From SHVZ01 sp044223515 (GTDB lineage Bacteria > Pseudomonadota > Alphaproteobacteria > SHVZ01): 64,000 nucleotides of DNA. Position numbers and translations under genes: made by a program. Each line of letters begins with the position of its first letter. Within the stretch, counting starts at the first letter, position 1. Positions 15,723 to 24,155 of the stretch are shown here, one piece after another. Below the pieces are notes generated by a model that made no database searches, was not told the origin of the DNA, and saw only the letters and a program-made list of their open reading frames with translations. Location: the NCBI GenBank assembly GCA_044223515.1, contig JBGALV010000007.1, forward strand, positions 16,012 to 80,011, written 5' to 3'.

Positions 15723-17264
15723 TCACATCTGCGCGTCGCGGACGATCAGGAACCCGACCGGATGGGTCGTCACGTTCTTGACGTTGGGCTTCTTCAGGCC
15801 TGCCGTATAGGGCACCGGCAGCGAGAAGCCGGCCCAGTCGGACGTCACGATCTTCTCGGCCTCCTCGAAGATCTTGAGGCGTGCGGCGGCGTCCGAGGTG
15901 GCGCGGGCCTTCTCCATCAGCGCGTCGTAGGCGTCGTTCTTCCACTTGGCGCGGTTGACGCCGCTCTTCGAATGCCAGATGTCGTCGAGATAGACCGACG
16001 GATCGTTGTAGCTGCCGGTCCAGCGCGACGGGAAGAACGCGACCTCGCCGGCATTGACCGACTTGATCCAGGTGACGCGCTCGATGATGTCGGGCGTGAT
16101 CGGCATGCCGAGCACGGTCTTCATCTGGCCGGCGTAGTAGGTCACCAGGTCCTTGATCTCGGGCCAGCCGGTGATCGCGATCGGCGGCAGGCCCTTGCCG
16201 TCGGGGAAGCCTGCTTCCGCCATCAGCTGCTTCGCCCGGGTCGGGTTGTATTCGAGCTTCGGGAGGTTCGGCGTGTAGCCGCCGATCCCCGGCGGCACGA
16301 AGCCCGGCATCGAGAACGCGGCCCCACGGAACATGCCGTTGATGATGCCGTCGCGGTTGATCGCCAGCGACACCGCCTCGCGCACGCGCTTGTCCTTGAA
16401 CGGCGCGTAGAGATTCTGGTTCATGCCCATCCACCAGACCGCGGCGCGGTTGCCCTGGACCATCTCCGCCTTGTAGCGGGGATCGCGCATGACCTTGTCG
16501 AACATCGACTCCTGCAGGTCGACGACGTCGAGTTCGCCGGCGTCGTACTGGTTGAACACCGTGTCGGCGTTCGGCACCACCAGGAAGCGGATGCCCTTGA
16601 GCTTCGGCGTGCCGCCCCAATAGCCCGCATGCGCCTCGGTCTCGACCTTGACGCCGCGGGTCCAGCTCACGGTCTTGAACGGGCCGGTGCCGGCCGATCC
16701 CTTGTCGACCCAGTCGGCACCCAGCTCCTTCGCCGGCGTCGTGTCGAAGAACTGGATCGGGATGTAGGGGAAGACGACGTTCGGCTGGGTGAATTCCACT
16801 TCGACCGTCAGGTCGTCGATCACGCGCACGCCCGGAAGGTCGCTGCGCGTGCCAGCCTTGATCTCGGCGGCACCGATTACGGTCTGCAGGAACTGGACGT
16901 TGTTGCCGCCCTTCCACTTCGGATCGAGCACCAGCTCGAAGGTCGCCTTCACTTCCTTCGCCGTGAACGGGCGGCCGGTGTGGAAGGTGACGTTGGGGCG
17001 GAGCTTGAAGCGGAAACCGTGCTTGCCGCCGTCGAGCGCGGCCCACGAGGTCGCCAGCGCCGGCACGTTGCCGCCTTCCGGCGTAGAGGACACGAACCCC
17101 TCGTAGATGTCGCTCAACACCCGGAAGGAGACGTTCTCCTGATAGGGGATCGGGCTGACATGCGGCGGGTCCATCGGGATGTTGACCCGCAGGACCTGCG
17201 CGCTGGATTCCGTGCCGGTGAGCATCGTCGCAGCGAGAAGCGCCGTCTTGATCCAAGGCCTCAT
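15723..17264 (-). CDS. ABC transporter substrate-binding protein, family 5 (peptide/nickel/opine type)
   Basis: The 513-residue periplasmic protein has a Sec signal peptide (MRPWIKTALLAATMLTGTESSAQ) and a DppA/OppA-type fold. Markers are LRVNIPMDPPHVSPIPYQ, NVPALATSWAALDGGKHGFRFKLRPNVTFHTG, GTGPFKTVSW, DKRVREAVSLAINRDGI and the late AYDALMEKARATSD. Proteins of this family deliver peptides, nickel chelates or opines to an ABC importer. No permease or ATPase gene is nearby, so it is an orphan receptor. It follows a VOC gene with a 31-bp gap, possibly in the unit downstream of lysR. Confidence 0.92.
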   Translation of the reverse strand: MRPWIKTALLAATMLTGTESSAQVLRVNIPMDPPHVSPIPYQENVSFRVLSDIYEGFVSSTPEGGNVPALATSWAALDGGKHGFRFKLRPNVTFHTGRPFTAKEVKATFELVLDPKWKGGNNVQFLQTVIGAAEIKAGTRSDLPGVRVIDDLTVEVEFTQPNVVFPYIPIQFFDTTPAKELGADWVDKGSAGTGPFKTVSWTRGVKVETEAHAGYWGGTPKLKGIRFLVVPNADTVFNQYDAGELDVVDLQESMFDKVMRDPRYKAEMVQGNRAAVWWMGMNQNLYAPFKDKRVREAVSLAINRDGIINGMFRGAAFSMPGFVPPGIGGYTPNLPKLEYNPTRAKQLMAEAGFPDGKGLPPIAITGWPEIKDLVTYYAGQMKTVLGMPITPDIIERVTWIKSVNAGEVAFFPSRWTGSYNDPSVYLDDIWHSKSGVNRAKWKNDAYDALMEKARATSDAAARLKIFEEAEKIVTSDWAGFSLPVPYTAGLKKPNVKNVTTHPVGFLIVRDAQM

Positions 17265-17295
17265 GTCTTCCTCCCTGAAGGAATTTGAGTGTCGG

Positions 17296-18018
17296 TCAGT
17301 CTTCGAAGGTGCAGTCGGGCAGCCGGAAGCGGCGCGGCTTGCCGCCGTCGAGGCGCGAGGCAGTCACGGTCCAGGCGGCGGTGCTGCCGTCCGTCTCGCC
17401 CAGTTTCAGCAGGCCGAGGTCCTGGAGCTTGAGGAGGTCGCGGCCCGGCGCGACGGCCTTCGGCAGGTCGAGCTGCCACGCGATGATCGAGCCGAAGCCC
17501 CCCGGCACCTGGCGCTTGCCGGCGAGGTCGTCGGTCCAATCCTTCGGGGGGATGCTGCGCTGAGATCGGAAGATGAAGGGCTGGGCGAGGTCGTCGCTCG
17601 AATTGGCGATCATCACGGTGTTCTTCATGTCGGACACCGACGGCGGTGTGAAGCGCCAGCCTTCGAACGGCATCAGGTATTCGGAATTGGGAGCGCGGAC
17701 CGCAATGCCGTAGGGCATCGCGTCGGCGTTTTTCTTGGCGTTCCGCTCGACCAGGCGCTTGCCGACCGGGCCGGACACTGCCTCGGCCTCGTTCTCGATC
17801 CACACCAGCTCGAGGAAGGCGTTGTCGAAGCAGACGAAGATGTTGGCCGTACCCATGCCGACATGCTTGCGGCCGTAGCTCTGGGTCAGGCCGGCCTTGG
17901 CGAGCTTGGCCATCGTCTCGGCGCCCCCTTGCTCGACCAGCATGAAGACGTGGTCGATCGCATAGGGCGACGTGTTCCTGGATATGCGGTCAGGAGAGGA
18001 GAAGTCGGCGCCGGCCAT
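17296..18018 (-). CDS. VOC family (glyoxalase-like domain) protein
   Basis: The 240-residue protein has one vicinal-oxygen-chelate-like module with YAIDHVFMLVEQ at the start and FVCFDNAFLELVWIENE as the central strand. It resembles the glyoxalase-like group that also includes the pair at 24156-25839, although it is more divergent. Its reaction is unknown; relatives act on small carbonyl or aromatic substrates. ATG 18018 has AAGGA 7 nt upstream, so it is preferred to an upstream in-frame ATG at 18051. Confidence 0.8.
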   Translation of the reverse strand: MAGADFSSPDRISRNTSPYAIDHVFMLVEQGGAETMAKLAKAGLTQSYGRKHVGMGTANIFVCFDNAFLELVWIENEAEAVSGPVGKRLVERNAKKNADAMPYGIAVRAPNSEYLMPFEGWRFTPPSVSDMKNTVMIANSSDDLAQPFIFRSQRSIPPKDWTDDLAGKRQVPGGFGSIIAWQLDLPKAVAPGRDLLKLQDLGLLKLGETDGSTAAWTVTASRLDGGKPRRFRLPDCTFED

Positions 18019-18095
18019 GCCCAGGTCCTTCGGTGATCTCCACCGAAGCATAGGCGCGGGCCGGCACCGGCGCCGATACAGCTTCTAGACCGAAC

Positions 18096-19040
18096 CTATG
18101 ACTTTTTTAGATGGACGGGCCCCGGCGCCATCGGGCGCCCGACCGACGCGGCGAGCCAATGGGCAATGCGGTCTACCGCCGAGCCGCGCGCGGATCGGTG
18201 GACGGCAAAACGGCCCCAGTCGGTCTCGACCGCCAGCTTCGAGGCGCGGACCAGGAGGCCGCGTTCCATGAAGTCGCCGAGCAGGTGCTTCCATCCGAGC
18301 GCCACGCCGCCGCCCGAGATCGCCTCGAACAGGCTGCCTGCATAGTTGGGGAAGGTGCGTTCCTCGCCGGGCGGCGGCACCGGCAGCCCGGCACGCTGGA
18401 ACCAGTGACGCCAGCGGACGCCGCGGAGCGTGTTCTTGTGCTCGAGATGGAGAAGCGGAAGTTTCGCGAAGCGCTTGGGATCGCCGTTGCGAAGCTCGGG
18501 ATGCGCCTTCAGGAATGCCGGCGAGCAGACCGGGAAGACCTCCTCGTCGAACAGCTTCACCGCGGTCGTGTCGGGCCAGTCGGTGACATGGCCGAAGCGG
18601 ATCGAGATGTCGATGGAGGGATCCTCGAAGGCACGGTAGTCGGTGGCGGTGATAAGGCGGATGTCGTGCTGGGGCTCCTCGCTGCGCAAGGCGCCGAAGC
18701 GCGGCATCAGCCAGAGATAGGCGACATCGTAGGAGCAGGCGATGGTGATTACCGCGTCGGCGCGCGCCGTGCGCATCTCGTTCAGCACGCTTCGGATATG
18801 GCCGAGGCCGATGCCGACCGCGTCCGCGAGCTTCTGGCCGTTCGGTGTGAGTGCCAGGCTGCGGCCGGAACGCGCGAAGAGTTCGATGCCGAAATAGCGT
18901 TCGAGGTTGGCGACGTGGCGGCTCACCGCCGACTGGGCGATGCCCAGCTCCTTCGCCGCCGCGGTGAAGCTTCGCGTGCGTGCGGCGACCTCGAACACGG
19001 CGAGTGCGTTGAGGAAAGGCAGGTCCTGCCTGAGACTCAT
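18096..19040 (-). CDS. LysR family transcriptional regulator (GcvA-like)
   Basis: The 314-residue regulator has an N-terminal winged HTH (LPFLNALAVFEVAARTRSFTAAAKELGIAQSAVSRHVANLE) and a periplasmic-binding-like effector domain with the GcvA-type segment DPSIDISIRFG. Its ATG overlaps the stop of the Sel1 gene by 4 bp (ATGA), so it is translated from the pxpB-pxpC-sel1 transcript. It is a candidate regulator of 5-oxoproline use or of the downstream VOC and binding-protein genes. Confidence 0.92.
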   Translation of the reverse strand: MSLRQDLPFLNALAVFEVAARTRSFTAAAKELGIAQSAVSRHVANLERYFGIELFARSGRSLALTPNGQKLADAVGIGLGHIRSVLNEMRTARADAVITIACSYDVAYLWLMPRFGALRSEEPQHDIRLITATDYRAFEDPSIDISIRFGHVTDWPDTTAVKLFDEEVFPVCSPAFLKAHPELRNGDPKRFAKLPLLHLEHKNTLRGVRWRHWFQRAGLPVPPPGEERTFPNYAGSLFEAISGGGVALGWKHLLGDFMERGLLVRASKLAVETDWGRFAVHRSARGSAVDRIAHWLAASVGRPMAPGPVHLKKS

Positions 19041-19969
19041 GGCTCGGCCAGGGTCTCGAGCGTCGCCTGAGGCCGATAGCGCCGGTTCTCCCAGTCCGGA
19101 ACCGCGTCCTGCGCCTTGGACAGGTCGGCCTCGCTCATCTGTTCCTCGAGCTGGAGCAGGATGCCGGTCACCCGGTTGATCATCGCGTCGTCGCCGTAGA
19201 GCCCGGCGGTTGCGAACCACCGATAGGCCGCGATCGAATCCTTGTTCATGCCCTGGCCGCGCCAGAGCAGCGTCGCGAGATTGAAGGCGCCGGCCGGATT
19301 GTTGTGCTCGGCGGCGCGGAGGAACCACCTCGCGGCTTCGACCGGATCTTCCTTGAGTCCGTGCGCGCCGTAGAGATGGAAGGTGCCGATCGCGTTCTCG
19401 GCCTCGGCGTGCCCTGCAATCGCGGCGCGGCGATAGAAGTCGAGCGCCGCCTTCGGATCGCGTGGCGCGCCGCGGCCGAGCTCGTAGGCATTGGCGAGGG
19501 CGAACAAGGCCTGCGGCTGGTTCGCCGATGCCGCCCAGCGCAGCCAGGCGAGACCGCCGGCCGGATCCTCGGGCCCGCCTTCGCCGTCGAGCAGCATCGA
19601 TCCGAGCGATGCCGCCGATCCGAGATGGCCGCGCTCGGCCGCGGCCGTGAACCAGCGCCGCGCATCGTCCTTGTGCTGCGGCATGCCGAGGCCGCGATAG
19701 GCGAAGACCGCGCAATTGTGTTGGCCGCCGAGATGGCCGCCCTCGGCGGCGCGGCAGAACCAGCGCGCGGCATCGACCGCCATGCCGTCCTTGTGCGCGA
19801 TCGCACCGAGATAGAACACCGCCTCGACATCGCCTTTTGCCGCCAGCCGGCCGAACAGCGTGTAGGCGGTCGAGAGGTCCTTGGCCTTGTATGCGGCAAG
19901 CGCGTCGGAATGCTCGTCGGCCTTCGCCGGAAACGTGAGAAGCATCAAGGCGAGAGCGATCCGGATCAT
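19037..19969 (-). CDS. Sel1-repeat (TPR-like) exported protein
   Basis: The 310-residue product has a signal peptide (MIRIALALMLLTFPAKADEH) and about six Sel1-like repeats of ~36 residues, e.g. GDVEAVFYLGAIAHKDGMAVDAARWFCRAAEGG and GHLGSAASLGSMLLDGEGGPEDPAGGLAWLRWAA. Sel1 repeats form solenoids for protein binding, usually in the periplasm. Both gene ends overlap neighbours by ATGA (pxpC upstream, lysR downstream). A link to 5-oxoprolinase is unusual and suggested only by this coupling. Confidence 0.88.
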   Translation of the reverse strand: MIRIALALMLLTFPAKADEHSDALAAYKAKDLSTAYTLFGRLAAKGDVEAVFYLGAIAHKDGMAVDAARWFCRAAEGGHLGGQHNCAVFAYRGLGMPQHKDDARRWFTAAAERGHLGSAASLGSMLLDGEGGPEDPAGGLAWLRWAASANQPQALFALANAYELGRGAPRDPKAALDFYRRAAIAGHAEAENAIGTFHLYGAHGLKEDPVEAARWFLRAAEHNNPAGAFNLATLLWRGQGMNKDSIAAYRWFATAGLYGDDAMINRVTGILLQLEEQMSEADLSKAQDAVPDWENRRYRPQATLETLAEP

Positions 19970-20994
19970 GGCTCGGCCAGCGCGTCGGTGACGCCGTCGA
20001 CGAGGTTGTGGGCAAGGAGATGGGCACTGTCCAGCGTGACCGAGGCGCGCGCCGGCACCAGCGAGGCCTTCAAACGAGAGAGCCTGTCCGCAAGCTCGCG
20101 ACGGGCTCGCGCGGCGCCGTCGATGTCGGTTCGCTCGAAGCGGACGACGGTTCCCGGGCGGGATCGGGCGAGGAAGCCCAGGTCGGCGGAGATCACCGTC
20201 GCGATCTTGGGATAGCCGCCGGTGGTCTGGCGGTCGGCGAACAGCACGATCGGCTGCCCGGCGCCCGGCACCTGGATCGACCCCGGCGCGATGCCGTCGG
20301 AGATGATGTTGTACCCGCCCGCATGCTCGACCTTCGGACCTGAGAGCCGCATGCCCATGCGGTCGGCCTCGGCGGTGATGGCGTAGTCGCCGGAGAACAG
20401 CGTCTTGATGCCGTCCTCGGTAAAAGCGTCGTCCTGCGGCCCGAGGATCGCGCGAAAGCGCGGCGGCGGCGCCGGAAGCAGTGACGGATCGAGGGCGAGG
20501 TCGGGGCCGGCCGGCGCCTCGGCGAGATTGAGCGGTAGATCCTGGCCGGCGCGGATCGCACCGCCGTCGAGCCCGCCGAGACGTGAGCGGAGATGGACCG
20601 AGCAGCTGCCGAGCACGGGCTTCAGATCGAATCCGCCGGCGACCGCGAGATAGCCGCGCGCGGCATCGTTTGCGGCACCGAGTGCCAGGTGCTGGCCGCG
20701 CTTCAGCGTATGCGCGCGATGGAGCGCCGCCGGTTGGCCGTCGATGGTCGGGCCGAACGCCGCGCCCGCGATCGCGACGCGGATCGACTCCGCGGCGACT
20801 TCCCAGGTGCCGCCGTAAAGCGTCACCTCGATGGCAGCGGCGTCGGGCAGGTTGCCGACCAGGAGGTTGGCGACTGCGAGCCCGACCGGATCCATCGCGC
20901 CGGCAACCGAGACGCCGAAGCGCTGCCAGCCGTGACGCCCCCGATCCTGGATCGTCGCCAGCGGCCCGGGGTCGATGCAGCGGAGCCCGCTCAC
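19966..20994 (-). CDS. pxpC: 5-oxoprolinase subunit C
   Basis: The 342-residue subunit of the ATP-dependent PxpABC 5-oxoprolinase belongs to the KipA/biotin-dependent carboxyltransferase-like family. Signatures are IDPGPLATIQDRGRHGWQRFGVSVAGAMDP at the start, NLLVGN...AAIEVTLYGG, and the late GQPIVLFADRQTTGGYPKIATVISADLG. The enzyme turns 5-oxoproline into glutamate. GTG 20994 overlaps the pxpB stop (GTGA) and gives the family-typical N-terminus. An in-frame GTG at 21018 is the alternative. Confidence 0.93.
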   Translation of the reverse strand: MSGLRCIDPGPLATIQDRGRHGWQRFGVSVAGAMDPVGLAVANLLVGNLPDAAAIEVTLYGGTWEVAAESIRVAIAGAAFGPTIDGQPAALHRAHTLKRGQHLALGAANDAARGYLAVAGGFDLKPVLGSCSVHLRSRLGGLDGGAIRAGQDLPLNLAEAPAGPDLALDPSLLPAPPPRFRAILGPQDDAFTEDGIKTLFSGDYAITAEADRMGMRLSGPKVEHAGGYNIISDGIAPGSIQVPGAGQPIVLFADRQTTGGYPKIATVISADLGFLARSRPGTVVRFERTDIDGAARARRELADRLSRLKASLVPARASVTLDSAHLLAHNLVDGVTDALAEP

Positions 20995-21707
20995 GGTGCC
21001 TCGCAAGGCGGCAGCCACGACGTGTCGGCAGCAAGACGCGCATAGTCGTCATGCGCGATGCGCTCGAAGCGGATGCGGTCGCCGGCGCGGAAGAGGAACG
21101 GATCGGCGCGGGCCGGATCGAAGGCGCGGACCGGCGTGCGGCCGAGGAGATGCCAGCCGCTCGGCGCCTCGATCGAGGCGACGGCGGCCTGTATGCCGCC
21201 GACCGAGATCGTGCCGGCCGGGGTCTTCAGGCGCGGAGTCTCGCGCCTCGGCAGATGCAGTTTCGGATCGAGCCCGCCGAGATAGGTGAAGCCCGGCTGG
21301 AAGCCGATCATGTAGACCCGGTAGTCGCCGCTCATGTGGCGCGCGATCACCTCGTCGGGCATGAGGCCGGTGCGTTCGGCGACGCTTTCGAGGTCGATGC
21401 CGTGCTCGCCGCCGTAGGCGACAGGGACAGTCCAGAGCCGCCCGGGAGGTGGCTCGTCGTCGAGCTTCGGAGCCAGCCGCTCGATGGTCCGGCGCAGCTC
21501 TTCCGAGTCGAGCCGGTCCGGATCGAAATGGATCTGCAGCGACCGGTATGTGGGAACCGTCTCGACGATGCCGGCGAGCGAGGTCTCGGCGAGTGCCTTG
21601 TCCAGCGACAGGACGCGAGCGTTGATGCGCGGATCGACCGCGTCGCCGAGCTCGACGGTGAGCGCGGTGTCGCCGGCCGCGAGAAGACGGATGCCCGCCG
21701 GGCTCAC
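20991..21707 (-). CDS. pxpB: 5-oxoprolinase subunit B
   Basis: The 238-residue subunit belongs to the KipI/allophanate hydrolase subunit 1 family. Markers are IRLLAAGDTALTVELGD at the start and MIGFQPGFTYLGGLDPKLHLPRR with TPAGTISVGGIQAAV in the C-terminal half. It acts with PxpC and PxpA to hydrolyse 5-oxoproline to glutamate with ATP. The start is GTG. It is divergent from pxpA across 60 bp and runs by overlap into pxpC. Confidence 0.93.
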   Translation of the reverse strand: MSPAGIRLLAAGDTALTVELGDAVDPRINARVLSLDKALAETSLAGIVETVPTYRSLQIHFDPDRLDSEELRRTIERLAPKLDDEPPPGRLWTVPVAYGGEHGIDLESVAERTGLMPDEVIARHMSGDYRVYMIGFQPGFTYLGGLDPKLHLPRRETPRLKTPAGTISVGGIQAAVASIEAPSGWHLLGRTPVRAFDPARADPFLFRAGDRIRFERIAHDDYARLAADTSWLPPCEAP

Positions 21708-21767
21708 GGCCTCGTGCTATCCTTCGCGCGGGTTCGCAGATGACGGTATCGCAGACGAGGGCCGGTC

Positions 21768-22544
21768 ATGAGCGTTTCGGTCGATCTCAACAGCGACATG
21801 GGCGAGAGCTTCGGAGTCTACAAGCTCGGCGACGACGCGGCCATGCTCCGCATCGTCTCCTCGGCCAACGTCGCCTGCGGCTTCCATGCCGGTGATCCGC
21901 TGGTCATGCACGCCACCGTTTCTACGGCCAAGGCCAACGGCGTCGCCGTCGGCGCGCATCCGAGCTTCCGCGACCTCTGGGGCTTCGGCCGCCGGCCGAT
22001 CATGGGCGAGAAGCCCGAGGACGTCGCCAAGGAGATCGTCTACCAGATCGGCGCGATGCAGGCGGTCGCCCGCTCGGTCGGCCACACCATGAGCCACGTG
22101 AAGACCCACGGCTCGCTCGGCAACCTGATCGCGACCGACGACGCGCTGGCCGACGGCGTCGCCAAGGCGATCCGCGACTGCGCGCCGGACGCGATCTTCG
22201 TGGTGATGCCGGGAACGGCGATGGAGCGGGCGGGCCAGCGCGCGAACCTTCGGATGGCGCGCGAGATCTATGCCGACCGCACCTATCAGGACGACGGTAC
22301 GCTGACGCCGAGGAAGCAGGCAGGCGCGGTGCTGCACGACGCTGAGGACGCGGCGAAGCGGGTGCTGGCGATGGTGCGCGAGAAGGCGATCGTCTCGACC
22401 TCTGGCAAGCGCGTGCCGGTGTCGATCGACACGATCTGCGTCCATGGCGACAACCCGGAAGCGGTCGTGATGGCGCGGCGCGTGCGCGAGGTGCTGGAGG
22501 CGGACGGCGTGCGCATCCGCCCGATGGCGGAAGTGATCGGCTAG
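21768..22544 (+). CDS. pxpA: 5-oxoprolinase subunit A (LamB/YcsF family)
   Basis: The 258-residue protein is a complete LamB/YcsF member: VDLNSDMGESFGVYKLGDD, SSANVACGFHAGDP, VGAHPSFRDLWGFGRR, HVKTHGSLGN and CVHGDNPEAV. PxpA supplies the 5-oxoproline hydrolase activity of the PxpABC complex. It is unusual in being transcribed away from pxpBC; in many genomes the three are collinear. The 60-bp gap must hold both promoters. The 3' end overlaps the convergent kinase gene by 4 bp. Confidence 0.94.
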   Translation: MSVSVDLNSDMGESFGVYKLGDDAAMLRIVSSANVACGFHAGDPLVMHATVSTAKANGVAVGAHPSFRDLWGFGRRPIMGEKPEDVAKEIVYQIGAMQAVARSVGHTMSHVKTHGSLGNLIATDDALADGVAKAIRDCAPDAIFVVMPGTAMERAGQRANLRMAREIYADRTYQDDGTLTPRKQAGAVLHDAEDAAKRVLAMVREKAIVSTSGKRVPVSIDTICVHGDNPEAVVMARRVREVLEADGVRIRPMAEVIG

Positions 22545-24040
22545 CTCGCCTTCGCGAGGCTGCCTAGCGGCACCATCGGCCCGGTGAGGCAACGCTCGGC
22601 CGGGAAGGACATGGTGACGGTCAGCTGCTGGTTCTGCGTCGTCTGCAGATCGAGGCGGCCGCCATGGAGCCGCATCAAGTCGGAGGCGAGCGCCAGGCTG
22701 ACCGAACCGTCGAGCGGATCCTTGACGTAGCCGTCGCGCTGCTCGACCGGGCGGCTGACACCCTCGACGACGATGTCCAGCCGGCCCTCGGTCAGCTTGC
22801 CGTCGACGGTGAGCACGCTTTGCGGGGTCACGCGCTTCAAGGCGCTGGAGACCACGTTGAGGAGCGTCTGGCGGACCGCGCGCTCGTCGGCGAGCACTAG
22901 CGGGAGCTCGGAGGGCAGGCGGGATTCCAGCGACACTTGGGCGAGGCGCGCCCGGGCGCTGACCATGGTGAAGACCGCGTCGACGTTGCGCGCGACCGAC
23001 ACGGCGCGCTCCTCGACCTGCCAGCGGCCGGCCTCGACCTTGGAGAGGTCGAGCAGGTCGTTGATCAGGTCGAGCAGGTCGTGGCCGCTCGATTCGATGT
23101 CGCGGGCGTAGTCGACGTAGCGCTGGGCGCCGACGGGACCGAACATCTGGTCGCGGATGATCTGCGAGAGCCCGATGATGATGTTGAGGGGCGTGCGCAG
23201 GTCGTGGCTCATGTTGGCGAGGAACGAGGAGCGTGTGCGGCCGGTATTGGCGGCCTCGCGGCGGGCGCGCTCCAGCTCGCGGGCGTGCTCTGCGCGCTCG
23301 GTCATGTCGCGCACCAAGCCTAGGATCTCGACCGGGCGGCCGGTCAGCTCGTCGCGGCGGATCCGCGAGCTGAGCTCTACCGAGAGATAGCCGCCGGTCT
23401 TGCGACGGAGGCGCAGCATCGCGGTCGGCATGCCGCCGGATAGCAGCTCGTCGTGCTTCTGGCGCGCGGTGGCGAGATCCTCGGGATGGACGAAGTCGTA
23501 GTAGGAACGGCCGATGATCTCCTGTCCCTCGTATCCGAGCAGGCGGGTGACCGCCGGCGAGGCGGCGAGGAAGGTCGCGTCCGGCGCCATGCGAAAGAAG
23601 AAGTCGGTCGAGAGATCGGCCAGCAGGCGATTGCGCTCGATCGTGTCGCGCAACTCGGCGACGCGATCGACCACGCTGTCGACGGCACGGGCGAGATCGC
23701 CCATCTCGCCCTGGGTATAGGGACCGCCGATGCGCTGGCCCCGCTCGCCGGACGCGAGGGTGCGGAGCAATGCTGCGAGCCGGCTGGTGTCGTCGCCGGT
23801 CGCGCGGCCGAGGCCGAGGGCGCCGATCCAGGCGCCGAGACCGGCAGCGACGAGGGCGACGAGAAGGAGGGCGGCCCAGGCTCCGGCATTGCTGCCGCCG
23901 TCGAGGGCGTGATCCAGGGCGACGAAGACCAGCACCGCGACCGCCGGCATCGCGGCGGCGAGGCCGAGAAGCGCGCCGCGCAGACGACCGCCCACTGCCT
24001 TTCGGCCGGGGGGGTAGGCTGCGTACATCGCCGTGGTCAT
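22541..24040 (-). CDS. PAS-domain sensor histidine kinase with degenerate ATPase domain
   Basis: The 499-residue membrane protein has two N-terminal transmembrane helices (~25-80), a HAMP-like linker (RLAALLRTLASGERGQRI), a PAS domain (~145-255) and HisKA with NMSHDLRTPLNIIIGLS (His279). The C-terminal ATPase domain is eroded. The N-box reads LLNVVSSALKRVTP (second Asn lost), the DxGxG G1 box is absent (VVEGVSRPVE) and GTGLGL is replaced by GSVSLAL. It may lack kinase activity and work as a phosphatase, a pseudokinase or a heterodimer partner. No response regulator gene adjoins. Confidence 0.88.
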   Translation of the reverse strand: MTTAMYAAYPPGRKAVGGRLRGALLGLAAAMPAVAVLVFVALDHALDGGSNAGAWAALLLVALVAAGLGAWIGALGLGRATGDDTSRLAALLRTLASGERGQRIGGPYTQGEMGDLARAVDSVVDRVAELRDTIERNRLLADLSTDFFFRMAPDATFLAASPAVTRLLGYEGQEIIGRSYYDFVHPEDLATARQKHDELLSGGMPTAMLRLRRKTGGYLSVELSSRIRRDELTGRPVEILGLVRDMTERAEHARELERARREAANTGRTRSSFLANMSHDLRTPLNIIIGLSQIIRDQMFGPVGAQRYVDYARDIESSGHDLLDLINDLLDLSKVEAGRWQVEERAVSVARNVDAVFTMVSARARLAQVSLESRLPSELPLVLADERAVRQTLLNVVSSALKRVTPQSVLTVDGKLTEGRLDIVVEGVSRPVEQRDGYVKDPLDGSVSLALASDLMRLHGGRLDLQTTQNQQLTVTMSFPAERCLTGPMVPLGSLAKAS

Positions 24041-24155
24041 CGGTCGTCGGTCCCTAGCTGAAGCTTTCCTGGGCTTGAGGCTAGGGGGAGAGGGTTAACA
24101 ATGCCTTTACGACCCTCGGCGGAAACAGCGTCGCATTTGCAGGAAATTGCCGCGA

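Noticed and set aside
15168..17288. 706-codon plus-strand frame opposite the family-5 binding protein
   Set aside because: Antisense shadow of a gene with signal peptide and full family motifs; no recognisable domain.
18096..20027. One 643-codon frame joining lysR to a long N-terminal extension
   Set aside because: The extension is a frame-shifted reading of the Sel1 gene. The LysR family begins at ATG 19040, which also gives the ATGA overlap.
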